A DNA stretch of 64,000 bases, from the NCBI GenBank assembly GCA_022566735.1, contig JADFIG010000001.1:124001-188000 (forward strand), read 5' to 3'. Position numbers and translations under genes: made by a program. The DNA is from Pseudomonadota bacterium. Lineage in GTDB: Bacteria; Pseudomonadota; Gammaproteobacteria; Burkholderiales; Burkholderiaceae_C. Shown here piece by piece: positions 25,203-32,056 of the stretch; within the stretch, counting starts at the first letter, position 1, and every line of letters begins with the position of its first letter. The notes beneath the pieces were generated by a model. The model was not told the origin of the DNA and searched no databases. It worked only from the letters and a program-made list of their open reading frames with translations.

Positions 25203-25243
25203 GCAGCCGGCACAGGTGATCCCTGTCCCGGCTGCTTTCTTTT
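25203..25243 (+). terminator. Terminator-like hairpin just upstream of the YqaJ gene
   Basis: Stem GCAGCCGG/CCGGCTGC plus ACAGG/CCTGT around a 5-base loop, followed by TTTCTTTT. It ends 11 bases before ATG 25255 and touches its ribosome site, repeating the leader design seen at 23731. It could be an attenuator inside the DUF932-YqaJ operon. Confidence 0.7.
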
Positions 25244-25254
25244 ATGGAGTCACC

Positions 25255-26229
25255 ATGAAACAAGCAAACGCTGTTCGCCTTGTCGGAACGAAGGACATGA
25301 GCCGCGAACAATGGCTGGCTGTGCGCAACCAGGGCATCGGATCGTCCGATGCCGCTGCGGCCATTGGCCTGTCGCCTTACAAGAGCCCTCTGGAGCTCTG
25401 GCACGAGAAGACTGGCCGCATCCAAGTGCCTGACCTCAGTGAGAAGGAGGCGGTTTTCTGGGGATCCACCCTGGAGCCCGTGATCGCCAATGTCTATCAG
25501 GAGCGCACAGGGCAAAAGGTGCGACGGGTCAATGCCGTGCTGCAGCATCCCGAAGTCGCCTTCATGCTCGCCAACCTGGATCGAGCAGTCGGCTCTGATG
25601 GGATCCTGGAAATCAAGACCGCTGGCCACCACTCCGTTTCGTCCTGGGATGAGACGGTGCCAGAGGCTTACCAGTGCCAAGTTCTGCATCAACTTGCCGT
25701 GACTGGCAAGGCATGGGCCGATGTGGCTGTGCTGATTGCGGGCCAGGACTTCCGGATCTATCGGATCGAGCGTGACAACGCCAAGATTGCCGACTTGATC
25801 GAGCAGGAGTCGCGTTTCTGGGAGTTGGTTCAACGCGATACGCCACCACCGTCAGACGGTTCGGAATCGAGCGCACAAGCCCTGAGCTGGATGTACCCGC
25901 GTGACTCCGGTCAAACGGTGGACTTCAGCGAGCATGCGGAGCTGAACCAGATGTTCCACACCCTGCTGGACCTAAAGCAGAAGCGTCGGCAGTTGGAGTT
26001 CATGGAAGAGACCCACCGACAGACGCTGCAGTCGGCCATGGGCAACGCCAGTTCTGCCGTGTTCCTGGGCGGCAAGGTCAGTTGGAAGACCACCAAGGAC
26101 AGCACGTGTGTGGACACCAAGCGTCTGGTGGCAGATCACCCGGATCTGGCAGCTCAGTACACCAGCACCACACCCGGCCAACGGCGCTTTCTCCTGCAAG
26201 TGGAGAAGCAAGCGAACCCGGCGACGTGA
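25255..26229 (+). CDS. YqaJ-family phage-type recombination nuclease
   Basis: A 324-residue protein of the YqaJ/lambda-exonuclease-like PD-(D/E)xK fold. Visible: RNQGIGSSDAAAAIGLSPYKSPLELWHEKTG (the family start), an E in LEPVIANVYQERTG, NLDRAV with the catalytic Asp, and ILEIKTAG with the E-x-K pair, then the Gln of AYQCQVLHQLAVTG. The C-terminal third has a helical segment. It probably resects DNA ends in a mobile-element recombination route together with a single-strand-annealing protein, none of which is seen in the window. ATG 25255 is used, since the hairpin occupies the upstream frame. Neighbours are DUF932 and a Gp3-like protein. Confidence 0.87.
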   Translation: MKQANAVRLVGTKDMSREQWLAVRNQGIGSSDAAAAIGLSPYKSPLELWHEKTGRIQVPDLSEKEAVFWGSTLEPVIANVYQERTGQKVRRVNAVLQHPEVAFMLANLDRAVGSDGILEIKTAGHHSVSSWDETVPEAYQCQVLHQLAVTGKAWADVAVLIAGQDFRIYRIERDNAKIADLIEQESRFWELVQRDTPPPSDGSESSAQALSWMYPRDSGQTVDFSEHAELNQMFHTLLDLKQKRRQLEFMEETHRQTLQSAMGNASSAVFLGGKVSWKTTKDSTCVDTKRLVADHPDLAAQYTSTTPGQRRFLLQVEKQANPAT

Positions 26230-26268
26230 TGACCCATTCATCCATCTACAGCTGAGAAAGGACCCACC

Positions 26269-27165
26269 ATGATCAAAGGACTTGCAATCACCCCGCCGAC
26301 CATCGGGCGGATCGCCATCGGGCACGTCGTTGAACGCAACGGCAAACGCATCCCTGAGAAGGACGACTTCTTCACCATCACGACCCAGGTCCAGAACCGT
26401 GACGGTTGGCTGGCTCACCCACTGCAGGCCAAGTTGGCCGAGGGGTGTCCGAATGGCAAGCTGCGGGCCATTCCAGTGAAGCTGTTGTTTAACTCACCGG
26501 AGCTCAACCTTCGAGCGCAGTACAGCGCATTCGATCGGAGCAGTGGCAGACCAGAGTGCGTGGGCGACGGGCATTCCGCTCGCCGCAATTCCGACCGGGG
26601 TATCGAGGAGGTTTCATGTCCATCACCAGGCGGATGTGAATATGGGCGTGAGTGGGGCTGCAAACTGTTTGGTCGTCTCAACGTGCAGATTGACGGACAG
26701 GATGATGAGCTGGGAAGCTTTATCTTGCGCACCACGGGTTACAACTCTGTGCGGACGCTGGCTGCGCGCCTGGAGTACCTGAACGCCATCAGTGGCGGTA
26801 ATGCCAGACATCTGCCCTTGACGCTACGGCTGCGCGCCAAAAGCACCATGCTGTCGTACCGCACGCCGGTTTACTACGTCGATCTCACTCTGCGGGAGGG
26901 CGACAGCCTGACCGAGGCTGTGTCAAACGCCCAAGCCGAGGCGAAGCGACAAATGGAAGCTGGGGTTGACGCGGTTCAGTTGGAGCAAAAAGCGAGGCTG
27001 GCCTTGGCCAATGGCAGCTTCGAGGAGAGCGTCGATGACGGATCAGCGGTGGTGGACGAGTTCTACCCTGAGGAATCTGAAGACGAAGCAGGGCCGGAAA
27101 CAGCGCCGACGACTGTCACGCTCACACGCCCGGCCAAACTCACCAACCGGCTGGGCAGGACCTGA
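26269..27165 (+). CDS. Gp3-like (recombination directionality factor-like) protein
   Basis: A 298-residue protein starting MIKGLAITPPTIGRIAIGHV, followed by GKRIPEKDDFFTITTQVQ, LRAIPVKLLFNSPELNLRAQY, a cysteine cluster C-PSPGGCEYGREWGCK suggesting a metal site, and FILRTTGYNSVRTLAARL. These match the family often named 'hydrolase or metal-binding protein', related as I recall to Gp3-like directionality factors. The acidic, low-complexity C-terminus (about 255-280) is unlike the rest. It is the last gene of the DUF932-YqaJ row and is followed by a terminator. Whether it binds the integrase or simply DNA is unknown. Confidence 0.65.
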   Translation: MIKGLAITPPTIGRIAIGHVVERNGKRIPEKDDFFTITTQVQNRDGWLAHPLQAKLAEGCPNGKLRAIPVKLLFNSPELNLRAQYSAFDRSSGRPECVGDGHSARRNSDRGIEEVSCPSPGGCEYGREWGCKLFGRLNVQIDGQDDELGSFILRTTGYNSVRTLAARLEYLNAISGGNARHLPLTLRLRAKSTMLSYRTPVYYVDLTLREGDSLTEAVSNAQAEAKRQMEAGVDAVQLEQKARLALANGSFEESVDDGSAVVDEFYPEESEDEAGPETAPTTVTLTRPAKLTNRLGRT

Positions 27166-27209
27166 TGTTCACGGTTTGAAGTGTGCTGCCTGGACGGCGA
27201 ACTGCCGGC

Positions 27210-27237
27210 GGAGGTGCCTGTATGGCACCTTCTTTTT
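27210..27237 (+). terminator. Intrinsic terminator after the Gp3-like gene
   Basis: AGGTGCC - tgtat - GGCACCT followed by TCTTTTTTT. A 7-bp perfect stem with a long T-tract 45 bases past the stop at 27165. Confidence 0.85.
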
Positions 27238-27563
27238 TTGGTTCAACGCGTATGTCCGAGGTGGTCAGGCCGTCGACATGTCGAGTGCCACGCGCGACAA
27301 GTGGACTTCCCATAAGTCCTTGATTCTTAATGGATTTGAACTAACTTTCCAGGTCTGTGGGAACCAACTTTCGACACAGGTCCACCCAGCACAGAAGATC
27401 AAAGAGAGCCTTGTAGGCAAGGGGGCTATACGTCAGTGAGGCGAGGCAGGCCACTGCGATGTGAGGGGTCATTAAAAAATTACTCAGTGCAGGTGTCTCG
27501 ACTAGCCCTTAGGGTGAAACGTAACCTTCAACCGTCTGAACAACAACGAGTGAAGGTGAAAAC
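27238..27563 (+). other. Non-coding stretch before AlpA
   Basis: No supported gene in 326 bases; a 23-codon frame at about 27250 has no other support. The sequence becomes markedly AT-richer to the right. The ribosome site of the AlpA gene (GAAGGTGA) is at its end. Confidence 0.45.
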
Positions 27564-27794
27564 ATGAGCACATCACAACAGAAATGTCACGTTCTGCGCA
27601 TTGACGGGGTTCGTGTTGCGACTGGCTTGTCTCGATCGGCGATCTATGACAAGGGGTGCAGCGACTCCAAGTACTTCGACCCGACGTTTCCTGCTCGCTT
27701 CAAGATCGGTGAGCGTGCAGTTGCGTGGGATGCCCAGGAGATTGCGGATTGGGTTCAAACAAAGAAGGAGCAGCGTGTCTGTTCAATGCGCTAA
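27564..27794 (+). CDS. AlpA-family regulator / excisionase-like HTH protein
   Basis: A 76-residue protein: VLRIDGVRVATGLSRSAIYD is the MerR-like helix-turn-helix of AlpA, and FPARFKIGERAVAWDAQEIADWVQ is the wing and typical end of the family. In P4-like elements AlpA controls integrase and excision. It starts with GAAGGTGA 6 bases upstream. It lies between the recombination block and the Gp2-like gene and about 2.2 kb from the integrase, in a place that suits control of island excision. C-terminal tail is short and basic. Confidence 0.88.
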   Translation: MSTSQQKCHVLRIDGVRVATGLSRSAIYDKGCSDSKYFDPTFPARFKIGERAVAWDAQEIADWVQTKKEQRVCSMR

Positions 27795-27923
27795 CTTTCT
27801 ATGCTTACTCCCAAATGCGGGCACGTAAGTGTCCGAGTGTGCTGCTGGATTTGCAAAAAATCCATACGGCTGAGATTTGGGATTATGCACTGTAAGTAAT
27901 AGAGGCTATATGTTTTAGTCTGG

Positions 27924-27956
27924 CCTCCGTAATAGGAGGTCTGCATGATGAGGTGA
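27924..27956 (+). promoter_or_regulatory. Leader stem and mini-ORF upstream of the Gp2-like gene
   Basis: CCTCC-gtaata-GGAGG (27924-27939) can pair, hiding a strong ribosome site. GGAGG is followed by ATG-ATG-AGG-TGA (27945-27956), a three-codon frame ending four bases before ATG 27961. It looks like a translational switch or coupling device; no proof. Confidence 0.4.
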
Positions 27957-27960
27957 TTTC

Positions 27961-29073
27961 ATGGTTGAAAAGCTTGTCAGCAATCAGGAGTTGGATGATT
28001 TCGTTTCGTCATTGGTGCCAACAGACAAAGGGTGGTCGCATAGCTACAGGACGGTAGAGCGCGAGCTTGCAAGGCTGTTGCGCGAATTTGAGAAGGTCTG
28101 CGTGAATCTGATGAAGTCGAAGGAGGTTGTGTTTGCCCACAATGACCGCAATCAGTTGGTGGCTGGCAATGCCGGCTTGGATTTCCTCCGTATGGCCGGC
28201 AACGAACTGTTGGGTCGGGTGGAGGACGTATATCCTGAGTTTCGCTTGCATCCACTCCTGAAGGCTGTTCTGGATGAAGTCCTTGAAGAGGATACCCTTG
28301 ATCTGATTTGCAATATGCGACGGCATCGTGGCTCCGAGAAAATGGGGTGCGTCGTCAATAAGCTGAACGAACTTATTGATCGGCTGCGTTCGAGGGTAAC
28401 TTCGCCGGAGATCAAGCGGGTCGTTCTCAATTATCAACGTGGAGCGCGCAAGAGTAAGGGCAAATTGCATGCGCTGGTGGATGCGCTATTTCGGCGCTAC
28501 TCAAAGGTACTGGTAGTCAGGATTGACCTGACCTACAAGCTACCTGATGCAAGACCGGTTGAGCGTCATAACCTTACCCACAGCGACGTGAGGCGAGATT
28601 TCCAAGCACTCTTGAAGGACATGAGGGCGAAGCTCTTCAAGAAGAATTTCATCACGTACGCTTGGAAGTTGGAGTATGGCCCCCGCACAGGCTATCACTA
28701 CCATGTGGTGTTCTTCTTCAACGGCTCAAACGTCATGCATGATGTCGATATTGCGTCCCAGATCGGCGAGCATTGGAGTAAACGTGTGACCGAAGGCTCA
28801 GGCGGTTGTCAAAACTGCAATGCCCGCAAGGACAAGTACCCCCTTAAAGGCATTGGCTTGATTGATCATCGTGACACGGAGAAGATCAATGTGCTCAAGC
28901 GGTATGTCCTTGGCTACCTGCTCGAAGTGGATTACTTGATCCGACCAGTCGCGGCAGACAAGATTCGCACCTTTGGTACTGGAGCGTTACCAAGGTCGGT
29001 GACGACGGCGAGAGGGCGTCCAAGGCGTGCATCACGACCCTTGGTGAGTCCGGGTGTGGTTGTGGAGCCTTAG
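27961..29073 (+). CDS. Inovirus Gp2 / YagK-YfjJ family protein
   Basis: A 370-residue protein whose C-terminal half (about 190-330) is the YagK/YfjJ domain: VVRIDLTYK, HNLTHSDVRRDFQALLKDM, then WKLEYGPRTGYHYHVVFFFNG with the HxH of HUH-type replication proteins, and the later Cys pairs QNCNARKD and the helix VLKRYVLGYLLEVDYL. Family members are replication initiators of small inovirus and cryptic elements. The N-terminal 180 residues (helical) are not assigned. GAGGTGA lies just upstream of ATG, after the mini-ORF. A lower GC content than the metal block suggests separate origin. Confidence 0.8.
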   Translation: MVEKLVSNQELDDFVSSLVPTDKGWSHSYRTVERELARLLREFEKVCVNLMKSKEVVFAHNDRNQLVAGNAGLDFLRMAGNELLGRVEDVYPEFRLHPLLKAVLDEVLEEDTLDLICNMRRHRGSEKMGCVVNKLNELIDRLRSRVTSPEIKRVVLNYQRGARKSKGKLHALVDALFRRYSKVLVVRIDLTYKLPDARPVERHNLTHSDVRRDFQALLKDMRAKLFKKNFITYAWKLEYGPRTGYHYHVVFFFNGSNVMHDVDIASQIGEHWSKRVTEGSGGCQNCNARKDKYPLKGIGLIDHRDTEKINVLKRYVLGYLLEVDYLIRPVAADKIRTFGTGALPRSVTTARGRPRRASRPLVSPGVVVEP

Positions 29074-29199
29074 GCTAGTCCATGTCACCCACACGGTGGT
29101 CATGATCGGTGCTACAGCTCGCTCAGCGACTGTGGCACCTGTCTATCCAACGAAAATGTGAAGCGTGACGAGATGTCTGCTGAGATTGGGCGTCCGAAG

Positions 29200-29895
29200 T
29201 CAGTACGCGTCCTTGTTATTTGGGGAGGCGGTTTCGTCGTACGCCAGGTAGATTTCTCTGTGGTTCTTTAGCCATCTGCGCATCGCATCCTCAAGGTTTT
29301 CGAACAGGGGGTAACTCCTGTCTGAGTTTTTGAGGTGAATTGCCTCAACCTCAGGGAGGGTTGCATCTATTAATTCTTTGCTGCCCGTCCATCCTCCGGG
29401 TGGTTTCTTATCGTAAATGGCTTTCAGGAACGCATCCGTTAGGTCTTTATTGTGTTTTTCTGACTTTTTCTTTGCAGCCTTTGCTTTTTGTTGCCGTTCA
29501 AAGTCTTCTCGACAAAGGTGATCAAGAAGCATGTCCCATGTCCTGAGTATTCCTAGGCAACGTTGAGATTTGGCGTAGTAGTGCCATGCAGCCTCAGTGT
29601 TGAGTGCGTTTTGATAGTAAAAAGCGAGCCCCATGTAGTGAATGTAGGCATGCTCATAGGCTTCCTTCTCTTTGCCTGGCTTGTATGTCAATGTCGCATA
29701 GAGAATGTTGACCTCGTCTGGGGTCAATCCGTTTTCATATTCAGCAAGTGCGACCATGACCCTCTCATGCAGGGGGGATTCGCTTTTCTTGAATTTTGCG
29801 AGGATGGCGTCTAGGCCATCAGGCTGTTGCGGAATACTGGTTATCTTGAAGTCGGAATCCATGGCGCAGCCCAACTGTAGTGCGTTTGCGCTCAA
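29200..29895 (-). CDS. Unrecognised helical protein, AT-rich cargo gene
   Basis: 231 residues from ATG 29893-29895 (or 220 from ATG 29862, MDSDFKITS). I recognise no family. The middle (about 60-130) is aromatic and helical, with YEHAYIHYMGLAFYYQNAL and AAWHYYAKSQRCLGILRTW, which could be a TPR-like fold; a lysine-rich stretch follows (about 135-155), then a Trp/Tyr-containing end. Low GC and Lys/Asn-rich codons differ from the neighbours. It is convergent with the Gp2 gene and shares its strand with the integrase, in the usual spot for island cargo. Confidence 0.6.
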   Translation of the reverse strand: MSANALQLGCAMDSDFKITSIPQQPDGLDAILAKFKKSESPLHERVMVALAEYENGLTPDEVNILYATLTYKPGKEKEAYEHAYIHYMGLAFYYQNALNTEAAWHYYAKSQRCLGILRTWDMLLDHLCREDFERQQKAKAAKKKSEKHNKDLTDAFLKAIYDKKPPGGWTGSKELIDATLPEVEAIHLKNSDRSYPLFENLEDAMRRWLKNHREIYLAYDETASPNNKDAY

Positions 29896-30004
29896 TTCTT
29901 CATTGAAGGCAATTTCTAATCAAGTGTCCGGAGGCAGCTGGGCGTGCATTTATGCATGGATAAATGATCTTGCTGTGCATGGCTTGAGGCTCCGCAGCCG
30001 ACAC

Positions 30005-31222
30005 CTATGCAGATGCTCTCTCGTGGGTGTTGCCTCCGACAAATTTTGCCCAAGCATTCATGAGATCCCGCCGCTGTTCCAGCAGATCAGTCCGGTGGTA
30101 CGCAGCCTCCACCTTGTCCTTGATCGTGTGAGCCAAGGATCGCTCAGCAAGGTCACGCGAGTAGCCTTGCTCACTGCACCAGTCGCGAAAGCTCGATCTA
30201 AAACCGTGGGCGGTGGCAATTCGTCCTGGGCTGTCGCTGTGTGCTTTTAGTCTGCGCAGTAGAGCTGTGAGTGCCATGTCGGAGAGGACAACTTGGTCTC
30301 TGATCGATGGAAAGACGAGAATTTCGTGTTGCCCCTTTTGCCCTTCAAGGATCTCAATGACCTTTGGAGACAGTGGTACACGATGCGAAGACTTGGCCTT
30401 CATCCGTTCCGCAGGGATGACCCAGGTTTTGGTCTTGAAGTCGACCTCACTCCAGGCAATGTTCCGCGCCTCTCCGGAGCGGCAGGCAGTCAGGATCACG
30501 AATTCGAGCAACGTACGTGACACCTCGGGCCGAATACTTGGCCTGAGGTGTTTCTGCACGAACTCGGGGATGTCGCGCCAAGGCATGGCTGGATGGTGTT
30601 GTGTTCTGATGGCTTTGCCTGGTTGTTGTGCAAGCAGGTGCTCGACCACATCAACCGGGTTGGACTGGCAGTGACCATGAGCCCACCCCCAGGCCATGAC
30701 GGCGTGGATGCGCTGCTTCACTCTGCTGGCTGTTTCGGCCTTGGTCAGCCAGATCAGCTTCAGGGCTTCGGCGATGTCGCCAGGCTGGACGTCTGGCAGG
30801 AGCTTTGATCCAAGCTTAGGGAATGCGTACTCGATCAGGGTGTTGAGCCATTGGTTGCCGTGCTTATTGTTCCTCCAGCTCGGCAGCAGGTCGGCATGGA
30901 GGGCGCGGGCAGCTTCTTCGAAAGTGGGGATCTTGGGTTTGCGATCAGCCTTTGCCTTCTCTTCCAATGGATCCTTGCCTTCAGCCAGTTCTATGCGCAT
31001 GGCCGTTGCACGTTTTCCTACTTCCGCGATGCTGACCTCCGGGTAGGTGCCCAGGCCGGCGTTTCTACGTTTGCCAGTTACAGGACTGACAAAGCGCAGA
31101 ACCCACTTACCGTGCCCCTTGGTGTTTGATGGGTGCAGGGCCAAGCCGGTAATGTTGCCGTGAGGTATTGCCGGATCGCCAGGCTTGACGTTTCGCGCTT
31201 TGGTGTCGGTGATGGCTGCCAT
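30005..31222 (-). CDS. Tyrosine-type integrase of the island
   Basis: A 405-residue site-specific recombinase with the N-terminal DUF4102 arm-binding domain (MAAITDTKARNVKPGD, LRFVSPVTGKRRNAGLGTYP), a core-binding SAM-like region (about 100-200) and the catalytic domain with R in ILTACRSGEARNIAW, H-x-x-R in AHGFRSSFRDWC, H in RSLAHTIKDKVEAAY and nucleophile Y in VEAAYHRTDLLE. This is the P4-like group which targets tRNA 3' ends. Its start faces the attachment site 160 bases away at about 31380, so the gene sits at one end of the island. Frame intact. Confidence 0.94.
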   Translation of the reverse strand: MAAITDTKARNVKPGDPAIPHGNITGLALHPSNTKGHGKWVLRFVSPVTGKRRNAGLGTYPEVSIAEVGKRATAMRIELAEGKDPLEEKAKADRKPKIPTFEEAARALHADLLPSWRNNKHGNQWLNTLIEYAFPKLGSKLLPDVQPGDIAEALKLIWLTKAETASRVKQRIHAVMAWGWAHGHCQSNPVDVVEHLLAQQPGKAIRTQHHPAMPWRDIPEFVQKHLRPSIRPEVSRTLLEFVILTACRSGEARNIAWSEVDFKTKTWVIPAERMKAKSSHRVPLSPKVIEILEGQKGQHEILVFPSIRDQVVLSDMALTALLRRLKAHSDSPGRIATAHGFRSSFRDWCSEQGYSRDLAERSLAHTIKDKVEAAYHRTDLLEQRRDLMNAWAKFVGGNTHERASA

Positions 31223-31379
31223 GGATATCCTTCTTTTGGTGTGCCATCAAGTGTGCCATTGAGCGTGAGCTGTTCTGGTGTTAGTTGGATGTTGTTGGAT
31301 AAAATATCTATATGAAACAATAGGATAGTAGAAAATTTCGGAGCTCTATGGGCTGCCCTGGATCTAAAAATGGCGGACG
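31223..31379. other. Integrase promoter/attachment arm region
   Basis: 157 bases without a gene. The AT-rich part (about 31300-31345) suits integrase arm sites or promoter. No named operator recognised. Confidence 0.4.
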
Positions 31380-31391
31380 CCCTCTCCGCCA
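31380..31391 (+). other. Putative attachment site, 3' end of a tRNA-Ser gene
   Basis: CCCTCTCCGCCA equals the last 12 bases of a tRNA-Ser (acceptor strand CCTCTCC, discriminator G, then CCA). It is preceded by sequence that is not a T-arm and followed after eight bases by a strong terminator, so it appears to be the remaining natural 3' end after a tyrosine integrase inserted the island. The complete tRNA-Ser should sit at the other island end, outside the window to the left. Inference from position, integrase type and fragment. Confidence 0.55.
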
Positions 31392-31399
31392 GGAACGCC

Positions 31400-31434
31400 A
31401 AGCCCTTGATTCTGAGAAGAGTCAGGGGCTTTTT
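31400..31434 (+). terminator. Terminator beyond the tRNA-Ser 3' end
   Basis: 14-bp stem with two G-T wobbles: AAGCCCTTGATTCT - gaga - AGAGTCAGGGGCTT, followed by a run of Ts. Best explained as the original terminator of the tRNA-Ser transcript, now separated from its gene by the island. Confidence 0.8.
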
Positions 31435-31647
31435 GCTTCTTCCGCTTCCCCCCGGCCGACGGGGCGATGCGAGGACACGGCCCCGAGCTTTCCCTCATTG
31501 CAAAGTTCGCGGAATTTGTTGTTTTGCGTAATGATTGCCCTGGCAAGGACAGGCATCTTTCGGTAGGATGCGCATGCTTCTTGTTCAAGAAGCTCGGCTT
31601 CTCCTCCCTGAGCCGGGGTGCATGACAAGGCGTCAGCAATGCACATT
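31435..31647 (+). other. Non-coding chromosome next to the island, possible small RNA
   Basis: No protein gene. From about 31560 it has stacked inverted repeats: CTTCTTG-tt-CAAGAAG (31577-31592) and TGCAT...ATGCA (about 31619-31643), ending at the terminator of 31648. This could be a short RNA gene, but no promoter is certain. Confidence 0.35.
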
Positions 31648-31683
31648 GGCCCGCCCGTCGCGAGACGAGGCGGGCCTTTTTTT
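31648..31683 (+). terminator. Strong intrinsic terminator
   Basis: GGCCCGCC(c)GTC - gcga - GACGaGGCGGGCC followed by T7, on the plus strand. No plus-strand gene precedes it, so it either ends the possible small RNA above or belongs to an old tRNA operon; it is not the end of the minus-strand gene that follows. Confidence 0.8.
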
Positions 31684-31702
31684 GGCGCAGCGGGGGGAGG
31701 GG

Positions 31703-32056
31703 TCAGGCCTTCTTGACGAACTCGGACTTGAGTTTCATCGGGCCGATGCCGTCGATCTTGCAGTCGATGTCGTGGTCGCCATCGATCAGCCGGATGTTCT
31801 TGACCTTGGTGCCGACCTTGACGACCAGGGACGAGCCCTTGACCTTGAGGTCCTTGACGACGGTGACCGCGTCGCCGTCCTGCAGCACCTGGCCGTTGGC
31901 ATCCTTCCAGACGCGCTCGGTCTCGCCCGTGGCGGCGCCGGCATCGGCCACCTGGGGCCATTCATGGCCGCACTCCGGGCAGACGTACTGGTTGCCATCG
32001 GCGTAGGTGTACGCCGACTGGCATTGCGGGCAGGGGGGCAGTGCGGGCGTGCTCAA
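31703..32056 (-). CDS. yjdM: Zinc-ribbon PhnA/YjdM-family protein
   Basis: A 117-residue protein. The N-terminal zinc ribbon has CPQC and CPEC (Cys pairs around residues 9-12 and 26-29), followed by the PhnA domain with [17 protein letters not shown] and [20 protein letters not shown]. The product is widely named alkylphosphonate utilisation PhnA, although its real role is unproven. The start is TTG 32054-32056, overlapping the TolC stop as TTGA, with AAGGAAAG upstream; no ATG fits the zinc ribbon. It is thus the second gene of a tolC-yjdM operon. Confidence 0.85.
   Translation of the reverse strand: MSTPALPPCPQCQSAYTYADGNQYVCPECGHEWPQVADAGAATGETERVWKDANGQVLQDGDAVTVVKDLKVKGSSLVVKVGTKVKNIRLIDGDHDIDCKIDGIGPMKLKSEFVKKA

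Noticed and set aside
27250-27321. 23-codon frame after the Gp3-like terminator
   Set aside because: No ribosome site or family; frame of this length is expected by chance.
27314-27327. AAGTCCTTGATTCT, 13 of 14 bases like AAGCCCTTGATTCT at 31400, considered as attL/attR
   Set aside because: The 31400 copy is one arm of a terminator after the tRNA-Ser end, and the 27314 copy is inside the element with no integrase beyond it; chance similarity is more likely.
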